64,000 bases of DNA from Pyxidicoccus caerfyrddinensis (GTDB lineage: Bacteria > Myxococcota > Myxococcia > Myxococcales > Myxococcaceae): contig NZ_JAAIYA010000009.1 in the NCBI RefSeq assembly GCF_010894405.1, positions 1-64,000 of the forward strand. The letters run 5' to 3'. Shown in pieces: positions 21,001 to 29,775 of this stretch. Made by a program: the position numbers and the translations under genes. How positions within the stretch are numbered: position 1 is the first letter of the stretch; each line of letters starts with the position of its first letter. The notes beneath the pieces were generated by a model, which worked only from the letters and a program-made list of their open reading frames with translations, did not search any database and was not told where the DNA came from.

Positions 21001-21159
21001 GAGCTGCACCCGGTACGTGGACAGCGGCGTGTGGGGCCGGGAGTCCAGGTCCCCCTGTACACGTGTGTAGAGGCCCTCGGCCAGTGCCTCGGCGCTCATG
21101 GTGGCGCCCCCCGCCTCGTGAGAGGCAGTCTCCTCTTCGTCCAGACCGTCGCGCAGCAT
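18058..21159 (-). CDS. treY: Maltooligosyltrehalose synthase
   Basis: A GH13 enzyme of about 1030 residues that rearranges the reducing-end glucose of maltodextrins into a trehalosyl unit. The start of the fold (TPLSTYRVQLHKGFTFQQA) and the blocks LLDVVPNHMG, TGLRIDHPDGLFDP and STHDTKRSEDVRARI are diagnostic. An alternative in-frame ATG lies at 21097-21099 (MSAEALAEG); neither start has a clear ribosome site, so the first 20 residues are uncertain. With glgX it forms the first half of the TreY-TreZ route. TreZ itself is not in the window. Confidence 0.94.
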
Positions 21160-21233
21160 TCGGCCCTGAGGTAGGTCCTACGGAGACCTTCCGCCAGCAC
21201 GCAGACGTCCGTCCGCCCTCTATCCAACGCTCC

Positions 21234-21295
21234 ATGGGGCCGCGGGGCCCCATAGAAGAGCAGAGGGCCCGCCGCGCATCGCGCGACGAGCCCTC
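21234..21295. terminator. Two adjacent GC-rich hairpins downstream of the SWIB gene
   Basis: 21234-21253 has 7-base arms ATGGGGC/GCCCCAT with a 6-base loop. 21263-21295 has GAGGGC/GCCCTC enclosing an inner GCGC-rich stem. They lie between the end of the SWIB gene and the treY start. No T-run follows, so intrinsic termination is only a guess. Confidence 0.4.
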
Positions 21296-21329
21296 GAGTA
21301 CGGCTACTGCCAGAGACTTCCGGCGGTGC

Positions 21330-21647
21330 TCAGCTCAGCTGCTTGTTCACCAGCGCCGTCATCTCGAACATGGTGACGTTCTTCTTGCCACCGAAGATGG
21401 GCTTCAGCTTGTCGTCGGCGTTGATCTGCCGCTTGTTCTTGGCGTCCTGGAGGCCCTGCTTCTTGATGTAGGCCCAGAGCTTCTTGACGACCTCGGTCCG
21501 GGGCAGCGGCTTGGGGCCGACGATCTCAGCGAGCGCGGCAGAAGGGGTCATCTCCTTCATGAACGACGCGTTCGGCTTGCGCTTCGCGCCAGCGGGAGCC
21601 TTCTTGGCAGCGGGAGCCTTCTTCGCAGCAGCTTTCTTGGCGGCCAT
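21330..21647 (-). CDS. SWIB/MDM2-domain protein with histone H1-like basic tail
   Basis: 105 residues. Residues 2-25 are an Ala/Lys/Pro-rich tail (AAKKAAAKKAPAAKKAP) resembling histone H1 tails. Residues 30-105 form a SWIB domain (PSAALAEIVGPKPLPRTEVV, KLWAYIKKQGLQD, RQINADDKLKPIFGG, VTMFEMTALVNKQL). SWIB domains are typical of eukaryotic SWI/SNF complexes; in bacteria they occur mainly in chlamydiae and myxobacteria. A role in DNA compaction or topoisomerase partnership is inferred from the tail. It is a single gene with its own leader. Confidence 0.92.
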   Translation of the reverse strand: MAAKKAAAKKAPAAKKAPAGAKRKPNASFMKEMTPSAALAEIVGPKPLPRTEVVKKLWAYIKKQGLQDAKNKRQINADDKLKPIFGGKKNVTMFEMTALVNKQLS

Positions 21648-21739
21648 TCGTCTTGAGTCTCCTCCCCTCCGAAGGGGACGTTGTACGGCTTTGCTTATGT
21701 GAAGCTAGAGCCGATGCGGCGTAGAAGTAGCACGCCCAA

Positions 21740-21960
21740 GGCCGAAAAACAGCCCTCTGATGCGCTTTTCCCTCGGGAATCCCTCGGAAGAACGCCTCTG
21801 GAGGCCGAGAATCCGGCCCCGCAGCACGGTTTTCCCTCGGGAGCACGGTGCGCGCAACGCCGCCGGAGGCCGAAAAATCGGCTCGGGAGCGCGTTTCTCC
21901 TCGGGGAATAGGCTTCGGAACGCTTCCGGAGGCCGACAAACCGGCTCCGCCGCAGCCGGC
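21740..21960. repeat. Four degenerate 63-65-bp tandem repeats, each with a hairpin
   Basis: Units begin with GGCCGA at 21740, 21803, 21868 and 21931. Each start can fold: GGCCG-agaatc-CGGCC in unit 2, GCCGA-aaaa-TCGGC in unit 3, GCCG-acaaac-CGGC in unit 4, with unit 1 weaker. A second conserved block, TTTTCCCTCGGGA or a variant, follows about 30 bases later. The array fills the gap 21648-22034 between the divergent SWIB and epimerase genes. Spacing is not uniformly a multiple of three, so I read it as non-coding. Confidence 0.7.
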
Positions 21961-22034
21961 TGCTCGGAGGAGAAGAGGACATCCGCTCGGGATTCTCCTT
22001 GCGGACGTGGTGTGTTTTTTTGGATGAATCGCCC

Positions 22035-23015
22035 ATGAAAGCCCTCATCACCGGTGCCGGAGGCTTCCTCGGAGCCTGGCTGGCGAAAGCCCTGGCGGCG
22101 CGCGGGGACACCGTGACGTGCCTCCTCCGCCCTGGAGGTGACGCCTCCGCGCTGGCCGGCGTCACCTATACGCGGGTGGACGGAGACGTGACGGTCCCCG
22201 CCTCGCTGGCCCCCGCCGTCGTGGGCCAGGACGTCGTCTTCCACCTCGCGGGCGCACGACGCGGCGCGACGCGAGACGACTTCATGCGCGTCAACGCGGA
22301 GGGCACGCGTCATCTATGCGACGCCATGGTGGCCGCCGGACACCGGCCGCGCCTGGTGCTGGCCGGCTCGCTGGCCGCCATGGGTCCGTCCTCCCCCACC
22401 CGCCCCCATGTAGAGGAGGACGCCTTCCACCCCCACGAGTGGTACGGCGAGAGCAAGGCGGAGGCTGAGCGCATCGCCTTCTCCTATGGAGACCGGCTGC
22501 CGGTGACGGTGACACGTCCCCCGCGCATCCTCGGCCCCGGCGACAGGGAGAACCTCACCTTCTTCAAGCTGGCGAAGAAGGGCATCCGCCTGGAGCTGAC
22601 CGGCGGCCCCCGCCCGCTGACCATGGTGGACGTGGAGGACGTCGTGGACCTCATGCTCCTCCAGGCCGAGCACCCCAGGGCCCTGGGCGAGGCCTTCTTC
22701 TGCGCGGGCCCCGGCGAGCCCCTCACCCTGGAAGCGGTGCAGGACGTGGGGGCGAAGGCGCTGGGCCTGCACCCCCGCACGGTGCGTCTGAGCCCCCGGG
22801 TGCTCCAGGCCCTGGCCTCGGCGGCGGACGGCGTGTCGCGGGTGACGGGGCGGAAGCTGCCGCTGAATCGGAAGCTGGCGCGGCAGCTGCTCGCCCCCGC
22901 CTGGACGTGCTCCGGGGCCAAGGCCGAGCGCCTGCTCGGTTTTCACCCCCGGCGCGACCTGGGCGACTCCATCCGCCGCAGTGCGGAGTGGTACCGCCAG
23001 CAGGGCTGGTTGTAG
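22035..23015 (+). CDS. NAD-dependent epimerase/dehydratase, first gene of the ether-lipid cluster
   Basis: A 326-residue extended SDR protein. GAGGFLGAWL (residues 8-17) binds the dinucleotide. YGESKAEAERIAF holds the Tyr-x3-Lys pair, and VTRPPRILGPGDREN follows as in sterol dehydrogenase-like members. It starts at ATG 22035 after the repeat array and is followed by four genes on the same strand. From the cluster, it is inferred to reduce or oxidise a lipid intermediate in ether-lipid synthesis. The order epimerase, HAD, DUF2088, multidomain, epimerase matches the five-gene elb cluster as I remember it. Confidence 0.85.
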   Translation: MKALITGAGGFLGAWLAKALAARGDTVTCLLRPGGDASALAGVTYTRVDGDVTVPASLAPAVVGQDVVFHLAGARRGATRDDFMRVNAEGTRHLCDAMVAAGHRPRLVLAGSLAAMGPSSPTRPHVEEDAFHPHEWYGESKAEAERIAFSYGDRLPVTVTRPPRILGPGDRENLTFFKLAKKGIRLELTGGPRPLTMVDVEDVVDLMLLQAEHPRALGEAFFCAGPGEPLTLEAVQDVGAKALGLHPRTVRLSPRVLQALASAADGVSRVTGRKLPLNRKLARQLLAPAWTCSGAKAERLLGFHPRRDLGDSIRRSAEWYRQQGWL

Positions 23016-23071
23016 AGATTTGCCGTCGTTGACCACACCCCCCCAGGAGTGTCAGGAAGCCCGCTGCCCCC

Positions 23072-23737
23072 ATGCCCGCGAAAGCTGCCTTTTTCGATGT
23101 CGACGGGACGCTCGTGAAGACGAACGTCGTCCACGTCTACGCGTACTACGCGATGAACCGTGGCTCGGTCCTGGGCATCGCCGGAAGGACGCTGAGCACC
23201 GCCGTCAGCGTGCCCCTCTTCGGCGTCATGGACGTCCTCGACCGCAAGACGTTCAACGAGTTCTTCTACCGCTATTACGCGGGGTTGAGCGAAGACCGGC
23301 TCGTCACGATTGCCCAGGACATGTTCGAGGACGTGCTGCAGCCGGCCCTCTTCGAGCAGTCCCAGGACCTCATCGACCAGGCCCGCCGCAGCGGGTGCAA
23401 GGTGGTGCTCGTCACCGGAGCGCTGGACTTCACCATGCGCCCGCTCGCCCGCCACCTGGGCGTGGACGACATGATCGCCAACAAGATGCAGTTCGTGGGC
23501 GGCAAGGCCACCGGCAAGGTGATTCCGCCCATCATCGAAGGCGCGAACAAGGCCAACGCCATCCGCGCCTACTGCGTGAAGGAGGGCCTGGCGCTGGACC
23601 AGTGCCACGGCTACTCCGACAGTGCCTCCGACTACGCGATGCTCGCGGTGGTGGGTCGTCCCACCGCGGTGAACCCGGACATGCGCCTGCGCTCCATCGC
23701 GCGCGCGTACAACTGGCCCATCCTCGACCTCAAGTAG
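23072..23737 (+). CDS. HAD-IB family phosphatase
   Basis: 221 residues with all HAD motifs: FFDVDGTLVKTN (nucleophile Asp in DVDGT), VLVTGALDF (motif II), a Lys region before IPPIIEGANKANAI, and GYSDSASDYAML (motif IV). This is the SerB/PSPase-like IB group, which includes phosphatases of phosphorylated lipids. In this cluster it probably dephosphorylates a lipid intermediate; that is inference. It lies 56 bases after the epimerase and 12 bases before the DUF2088 gene. Confidence 0.86.
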   Translation: MPAKAAFFDVDGTLVKTNVVHVYAYYAMNRGSVLGIAGRTLSTAVSVPLFGVMDVLDRKTFNEFFYRYYAGLSEDRLVTIAQDMFEDVLQPALFEQSQDLIDQARRSGCKVVLVTGALDFTMRPLARHLGVDDMIANKMQFVGGKATGKVIPPIIEGANKANAIRAYCVKEGLALDQCHGYSDSASDYAMLAVVGRPTAVNPDMRLRSIARAYNWPILDLK

Positions 23738-23749
23738 GCCCCGTTCCCC

Positions 23750-25360
23750 ATGCGCCCGTTCAAGACGCTCCAGAAGCTGTACGACGAGGAAAGCCAGGTG
23801 GTCATCACGGAGAAGGGCAGCCCGCCTCGGGCGCTCTTCTACGGTGAGGGCTTCCTGCAGGAAGACCTGCCCGTCGGTACGCGGGTCATCTTCCCCCGCC
23901 CCCCGCTGGCCGGCGTGCCCAACGTCAAGGCCGCCATCCGCTGGGCCATCAACCACCCGGAGGGCATGGAGCCGCTGCACGCCCTGCTCAAGCCGGGCAT
24001 GCGCCTGACGTGCGTCATCGACGACATCAGCGTGCCGCTGCCGCCCATGGTGACGCCGGACGTGCGCCAGTCCATCCTGGAGGTGGTGCTGGAGCTGGCC
24101 GCCGACAGCGGCGTGGACGACATCCACCTCGTCATCGCCAACGCCCTGCACCGCCGCATGACGGAAGCGGAGATGCGGCGCATGGTGGGGCAGAAGATCT
24201 ACGACGCGTTCTACCCGGACCGTTACTACAACCACGACGCCGAGGACCCGGACGGCATCGTCGCGCTGGAGCGCACCTCGCACGGTGAGGAGGTGTCCGT
24301 GAACCGCCGCGTGGCGGAGAGCGACCTCATCATCTACGTGAATGTGAACTTCGTGCCCATGAATGGCGGGCACAAGTCCATGGGCACCGGCGTGTCCAAC
24401 TACGCCTCGCTGCGCCACCACCACAACCCGAAGACCATCCGCGAGTCGGACTCCTACATGGAGCCGAAGGCGAGCGCGCTCTACAGGAGCAACGAGCGCA
24501 TCGGGAAGAACATCGACAAGCACCTGAAGGTCTTCCACATCGAGACCTCACTGAACAACCGCATGTTCGGCGCGCCCACGGACTTCCTCGCCAAGAAGGA
24601 AGAGGACTACACCGAGGGCGACCGGCTGAAGTTCCAGGCCATGCGCTACGCGCTGTCGAAGATGCCACGCGCGATGGCGCGCAAGGTGCTCAGCGCCGTG
24701 CCCGCGCCCTATGACGTCACGGGCGTGTACGCCGGAGCCACCGAGCCCGCGCACCAGAAGACGCTGGAGACGAGCTGGAAGCAGTACGTGGTGCCGGTGG
24801 AGGGGCAGAGCGACATCGTCATCTTCCCCATCCCCTTCATCTCGCCGTACAGCGTCAACTCCATCCTCAACCCGCTGCTCGTGCAGGTGATGGGGCTGGG
24901 CTACTTCTACAACCTGAACCGCGGCGTGCCGCTGGTGAAGAAGGGCGGCGTGCTGATTCTGCTGCACCCGGCTTACGACGAGTTCGACCCCGAGCACCAC
25001 CCCAGCTACATCGAGTTCTTCAACCGGCTGCTGCCGGAGACGCGCGACTCGATGAAGCTGGAGCACAAGTACGAGAAGGAGTTCGCGGAGAACCCCAGCT
25101 ACGTGCACCTGTACCGCAAGGGCAACGCCTACCACGGCGTGCACCCCTTCTACATGTGGTACTGGGGCGAGAACGGCCGGCAGCACGTGGGCAAGGTCAT
25201 CGTCGCGGGCGCGGAGAACAACCACGTCCCGGCCCTGATGGGTTGGGACCGCACCGACACCCTCACCGAGGCGATTGAAGAGGCGCGCGGCTTCATGGGC
25301 CGCTCGGCCACCATCAGCCTGCTGCGGATTGCTCCCACGGTGATGGTGGACGTGAAGTGA
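23750..25360 (+). CDS. LarA-like DUF2088 protein
   Basis: 536 residues. The N-terminal half matches the lactate racemase LarA family: [14 protein letters not shown] aligns with its DDxxRPTP motif, [16 protein letters not shown] with the HRpmteeE motif, and [16 protein letters not shown] with the GGHKS...G motif near the nickel-pincer cofactor site. The C-terminal half (from about 300) is longer than in LarA. The reaction is unknown. No nickel-pincer synthesis genes (LarBCE) are in view, so the cofactor may be absent. It is followed by the multidomain gene eight bases on. Confidence 0.8.
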   Translation: MRPFKTLQKLYDEESQVVITEKGSPPRALFYGEGFLQEDLPVGTRVIFPRPPLAGVPNVKAAIRWAINHPEGMEPLHALLKPGMRLTCVIDDISVPLPPMVTPDVRQSILEVVLELAADSGVDDIHLVIANALHRRMTEAEMRRMVGQKIYDAFYPDRYYNHDAEDPDGIVALERTSHGEEVSVNRRVAESDLIIYVNVNFVPMNGGHKSMGTGVSNYASLRHHHNPKTIRESDSYMEPKASALYRSNERIGKNIDKHLKVFHIETSLNNRMFGAPTDFLAKKEEDYTEGDRLKFQAMRYALSKMPRAMARKVLSAVPAPYDVTGVYAGATEPAHQKTLETSWKQYVVPVEGQSDIVIFPIPFISPYSVNSILNPLLVQVMGLGYFYNLNRGVPLVKKGGVLILLHPAYDEFDPEHHPSYIEFFNRLLPETRDSMKLEHKYEKEFAENPSYVHLYRKGNAYHGVHPFYMWYWGENGRQHVGKVIVAGAENNHVPALMGWDRTDTLTEAIEEARGFMGRSATISLLRIAPTVMVDVK

Positions 25361-25368
25361 GGCCGGTC

Positions 25369-28300
25369 ATGAGTCAGCCGCAGCTTCCCGAGCTGAACGT
25401 CTCCCGCGTCTTCACCGGCAAGCGCCTGCTGTTCGCGGGCTCCACCGGCTTCGTGGGCAAGGTGACGCTGTCCATGCTGCTGCACCGGTACGGGCAGGAG
25501 CTGGACAAGGTGTACGTGCTGGTCCGCAAGGGCAGCGCGGCCTCCGCCGAGCGGCGCTTCTTCGACAAGGTGGCCACCAGCGAGCCCTTCCAGCCGCTGC
25601 GCGACGCGTACGGCGACGCGGGCGCCCTGGAGTTCATCCGCAAGAAGTGCCACGTGCTGGACGGTGACATCACCGACCCGTGGGTGGGCCTGGAAGAAGC
25701 CCAGGTGGCCGAGCTCACCGGCAAGGTGCACGCCTTCATCAACTGCGCGGGCCTGGTGTCCTTCAACCCGTCGCTGGAGGTGGGCCTCAACGTCAACACC
25801 CACGGCGTGAAGTACGCCGCGGAGCTGGCGGTGCGCTGGGGCGTGCCGCTGGTGCACATGTCCACCGCCTTCGTGGCCGGCAACCGCGACGGGCTCGTCT
25901 TCGAGGACGAGGAGGTCCGCGGCTACTTCCCCCGCCGGGACGAGCTGGACGGACGCGACTTCAGCCTGGAGCAGGAGCTGGCGGACGCGGAGCGCATCGT
26001 CGCCCGCCTGCGCGAGCAGGCCGACGACAAGGCCCTCACGTCCACCTTCCGCAAGAAGGCGTTGGACCGGCTGGCCGAGGAAGGCCGCGACGTCAACGAC
26101 GAGAAGACGCTGCGCCTGGCGGTGGGCCGCGAGCGCAAGCTGTGGCTGAGCGGCGAGCTGGTGCGCGCCGGCATGGAGCGCGCCGCGCACTGGGGCTGGC
26201 CCAACACGTACACGTACACGAAGTCCCTGGGCGAGCAGGTGCTCGCGAGCACGCCGGGGCTGCGCTACGCCATCGTCCGGCCCTCCATCGTGGAAAGCGC
26301 GATGCACTTCCCCTTCCCCGGGTGGAACGAGGGCTTCACGACCTCGGCGCCGCTGGCCTTCGCGGGCATCAAGGGGCCGGGCGGCATCCCCGCCGGTGAG
26401 AGCACCATCCTGGACATCATCCCGGTGGACCAGGTGGCCGGGGCCACCATCGGCATCACCGCGCACTCCATCGAGGTGGAGGAGCGGCGCGTCTACCACC
26501 TGGCATCCGGTGACGTGAATCCGTTCTACGCCAGCCGCTCCGTGGAGCTGGTGGGCCTGTACCGGCGGCGCTACTACCGCAACCGGGAGACGGGCAACGC
26601 GCTGATGAACTCGCTGCGCTCGCGCCTGGAGCCGCAGCCCGTCAGCAAGAAGGAGTTCGAGCTGTTCAGCGCGCCCATGCTGGTGCGCGGCGCGAAGTTC
26701 CTGAAGAAGGCCATCGACGAGGTGCGGCCCGCCTGGGGCGCGCCCGGCGTGCAGGCCATGCTGGACAAGGCGAAGGTGTCGCTGGACGACGTGGAGCAGC
26801 AGAACCAGGGGCTCATCGCCCTCACGGACCTGTTCCTCCCCTTCCTCTACGAGAACCGGTACGTCTTCCGCTGCGACAACACGCGCTCCGTCTACACGCG
26901 CATGGCGCACACGGACCGGCTGAAGGTGCCCTGGGCCCCCGAGCACATCGACTGGCGCGCCTACTTCATGGAGACGCACCTGCCCGGCCTGGAGAAGTGG
27001 GTGTTCCCCGGCCTGGAGGAGGAGCGCGAGAAGCGCACCGTCATCCCCGCGCACAGAGATTTGCTGGAGCTGCTCGAGGCGACGGTGCACGCGTACCGGC
27101 ACCGGGTGGCCTTCCGCATGGTGGCCGGCGAGCGCGAGGAGCGCTTCACCTTCGGCGAGGTGCACCGCTACGCGTCGCGCGTGGGCAGCTTCCTGCTCGG
27201 CAAGGGCATCAAGCACGGCGACCGCGTGCTGCTGGTGTCGGAGAACCGGCCCGAGTGGGGCATCTGCTACTTCGGCATCCTCCGCGCGGGCGCCACCGCC
27301 GTGCCGGTGGACCCGGGCCTCAGCGAGGCGGAGCTGCTCAACATCTCCCGCCGCGCCGAGGCGCGTGCGTGCCTGCTGTCCGAGGACGCCGCCCATGACT
27401 TCCCCGGCCTCGTCACCGCGCTGGGTGACAGCGTCACGGTGGCGAGCCTCGCGGAGGCGATGACGGGCGACCCGGCGCACCCGGACCGCATCGGCCCGGT
27501 GAAGAAGTCCGCGTCCGCGGACGACCTGGCCAGCATCATCTTCACCTCTGGCACCACGGGCACGCCCAAGGGCGTCATGCTCACGCACCGCAACTTCGCC
27601 TCGCTGGTGGCGAAGCTGGCCGGCGTGTTCGACATCGGCGTGGGTGACGGTGTGCTGTCGGTGCTGCCGCTGCACCACACCTTCGAGTTCTCCTCCGGCT
27701 TCCTCACCCCGTTCTGGCGCGGGGCGGAAATCACGTACATCGACGAGCTGACGTCGGACCGGCTGGGCGAAGTGTTCGAGACGGGCCGCATCACCGCCAT
27801 GGTGGGCGTGCCCGCGCTGTGGCAGCTGCTGCACCGCAAGATTACGCAGGAGTTCGCCAGCAAGCCGCCCTTCGTGGAGCAGGCGCTCAAGGCGCTGATG
27901 GCCACGCACGGCGAGCTGCGCAACCGGGGCAACATCAACCTGGGCAAGCTGTTGTTCTGGCCGGTGCACCGCAAGTTCGGCGGTCGCATCAAGGTGCTCG
28001 TGTCGGGCGGCTCGGCGCTGCCGGATGAGGTCCACAAGGCCTTCCACGAGCTGGGCTTCAACATCACCGAGGGCTACGGCCTGACGGAGTCCGCGCCGGT
28101 GCTGTCGGTGACGGAGCCCGGCAACAAGCGCCAGCCCGGCACGGTGGGCCGGCCGCTGCCCGGCATCGAGCTGCGCATCGCCAACCCGGACAACGACGGG
28201 CTGGGCGAGGTGCTCGCGAAGGGCCCCAACGTCATGCCCGGCTACTTCGGGGACCGCGAGGCCACGGACGTGGTGCTCAAGGAGGGGTGGCTCCACACCG

Positions 28301-29775
28301 GCGACCTGGGGCGTCTGGACGCGGAGGGCCGGCTGTACCTCGTCGGCCGCGCGAAGGACGTCATCATCGACCACAACGGGAAGAACATCTACCCGGACGA
28401 GCTGGAGGAGCTGTACCAGGAGCACCCGCACATCAAGGAGCTGTCCATCGTCGGCCTGCCCGACGAGGCCGGCGGCGAGAAGGTGGCGTGCCTGTGCGTG
28501 CCGGACTACGGCGAGCGCCCGCGTGAAGAGGTGCGGCGCGAGGTGGAGGAGCACTTCCGCAAGGTGAGCGCGGACATGCCCTTCTACCGCCGGGTGAAGG
28601 TGCTGCGGCTGTGGGACGGCGAGCTGCCGCGCACCGCCAAGCGCAGCGTGAAGCGCAAGCAGGTGGTGGAGGAGCTGCAGCGGCTGGAGCGCATGGCCGC
28701 CAGCGCCAGCAAGGCGCGCGAGAAGGTGGCCAACCCCGGCAGCGGCGGCGTGGGCGACTGGCTCTACCCGCTCATCGCCGAGGTCTGCCACCGGCCGGTG
28801 GCGGACGTGCGGCCGGATGCGCTGCTCACCGGAGACCTGGGCTTCGACTCGCTGATGCTCACCGAGCTGTCGTCAGCGCTGGAGGGCGCGGGCGTGCCGC
28901 TGCCCGCCATCGAGGACCTGACGCAGGTGCAGACGGTGGAGGACCTGCGCAAGGTGGTGCTGGCGTCCGGCAAGCGCCCCACGGTGGAGACGCGGGCGAA
29001 GGACATCAGCAAGGAGAACGTGCGCGCGGAGGAGGTGGAGATTCCGGTGCCCGAGGTGGTGGCAGACGTGGGCCGTCAGCTCCTCGCCTTCGGGCAGAAG
29101 GTGCTCTACGGCGGCGTCTTCGACACCAAGGTGACGGGCAAGCCCTTCATCCCGCAGAACCGCAACTTCCTCGTCATCGCCAACCACTCCAGCCACCTGG
29201 ACGCGGGGCTGGTGCGCGTGGCGCTGGGGGACCAGGGCGAGCGGCTCGTGTCGCTGGCGGCGCGCGACTACTTCTTCAACACGCCGCTCAAGCGCGCGTG
29301 GTTCGAGAACTTCACCAACCTCATCCCCATTGAGCGGCAGGGCTCGCTGCGCGAGTCGCTGCGCATGGCGGGCGAGGCGCTGCGCCAGGGCTACAACGTC
29401 CTCATCTTCCCGGAGGGCACGCGCTCCACCACCGGGGAGCTCCTGGAGTTCAAGTCCACGCTGGGCTACCTCGCCCTCACCTACAGCGTGGACGTGCTGC
29501 CGCTCTACATCGAGGGTGCCTTCGACGCGCTGCCCAAGGGCACGGTGTTCCCCAAGTCGAAGAACCTCGAGGTGCACATCGGCCCGGCGCTGGAGCACGA
29601 GACGCTGCGCGCGCGCGTGCAGGGCATGGCGCGCTCCGAGGGCTACCGCTACGCCACCCGCATCGCCGAGGACGCGATGCGCGCGCTCAAGGCCGGCCGG
29701 GTGCTGGACCTCAACGCGCAGGAGCCGACGTCGACGGCGCTCACCCGCGCCTCCACCGGAGGGAAGGACTCGTGA
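25369..29775 (+). CDS. elbD: Multifunctional ether-lipid enzyme: acyl reductase, AMP-ligase, ACP and acyltransferase
   Basis: A 1468-residue four-module protein. Residues 20-520 are a fatty acyl-CoA reductase-type module (GSTGFVGK at 24-31, Y281-x3-K285). Residues 545-1070 are an AMP-binding acyl-activating module (FTSGTTGTPKG at 725-735, YGLTES at 903, then HTGDLGRLDAEG and GRAKDVIIDHNGKNIYP). Residues 1115-1200 are an acyl carrier domain with phosphopantetheine Ser1161 in DLGFDSLMLTE. Residues 1235-1440 are a PlsC acyltransferase (NHSSHLD at 1272-1278, FPEGTRSTTGEL). This is the composition reported for ElbD of M. xanthus and S. aurantiaca, needed for ether lipids and fruiting. I chose the ATG at 25369, with GAGG six bases upstream. 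Confidence 0.93.
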   Translation: MSQPQLPELNVSRVFTGKRLLFAGSTGFVGKVTLSMLLHRYGQELDKVYVLVRKGSAASAERRFFDKVATSEPFQPLRDAYGDAGALEFIRKKCHVLDGDITDPWVGLEEAQVAELTGKVHAFINCAGLVSFNPSLEVGLNVNTHGVKYAAELAVRWGVPLVHMSTAFVAGNRDGLVFEDEEVRGYFPRRDELDGRDFSLEQELADAERIVARLREQADDKALTSTFRKKALDRLAEEGRDVNDEKTLRLAVGRERKLWLSGELVRAGMERAAHWGWPNTYTYTKSLGEQVLASTPGLRYAIVRPSIVESAMHFPFPGWNEGFTTSAPLAFAGIKGPGGIPAGESTILDIIPVDQVAGATIGITAHSIEVEERRVYHLASGDVNPFYASRSVELVGLYRRRYYRNRETGNALMNSLRSRLEPQPVSKKEFELFSAPMLVRGAKFLKKAIDEVRPAWGAPGVQAMLDKAKVSLDDVEQQNQGLIALTDLFLPFLYENRYVFRCDNTRSVYTRMAHTDRLKVPWAPEHIDWRAYFMETHLPGLEKWVFPGLEEEREKRTVIPAHRDLLELLEATVHAYRHRVAFRMVAGEREERFTFGEVHRYASRVGSFLLGKGIKHGDRVLLVSENRPEWGICYFGILRAGATAVPVDPGLSEAELLNISRRAEARACLLSEDAAHDFPGLVTALGDSVTVASLAEAMTGDPAHPDRIGPVKKSASADDLASIIFTSGTTGTPKGVMLTHRNFASLVAKLAGVFDIGVGDGVLSVLPLHHTFEFSSGFLTPFWRGAEITYIDELTSDRLGEVFETGRITAMVGVPALWQLLHRKITQEFASKPPFVEQALKALMATHGELRNRGNINLGKLLFWPVHRKFGGRIKVLVSGGSALPDEVHKAFHELGFNITEGYGLTESAPVLSVTEPGNKRQPGTVGRPLPGIELRIANPDNDGLGEVLAKGPNVMPGYFGDREATDVVLKEGWLHTGDLGRLDAEGRLYLVGRAKDVIIDHNGKNIYPDELEELYQEHPHIKELSIVGLPDEAGGEKVACLCVPDYGERPREEVRREVEEHFRKVSADMPFYRRVKVLRLWDGELPRTAKRSVKRKQVVEELQRLERMAASASKAREKVANPGSGGVGDWLYPLIAEVCHRPVADVRPDALLTGDLGFDSLMLTELSSALEGAGVPLPAIEDLTQVQTVEDLRKVVLASGKRPTVETRAKDISKENVRAEEVEIPVPEVVADVGRQLLAFGQKVLYGGVFDTKVTGKPFIPQNRNFLVIANHSSHLDAGLVRVALGDQGERLVSLAARDYFFNTPLKRAWFENFTNLIPIERQGSLRESLRMAGEALRQGYNVLIFPEGTRSTTGELLEFKSTLGYLALTYSVDVLPLYIEGAFDALPKGTVFPKSKNLEVHIGPALEHETLRARVQGMARSEGYRYATRIAEDAMRALKAGRVLDLNAQEPTSTALTRASTGGKDS

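Noticed and set aside
25150-28791. A 1213-codon open frame on the minus strand across elbD
   Set aside because: Antisense shadow of the elbD modules, with biased composition and no recognisable domain.
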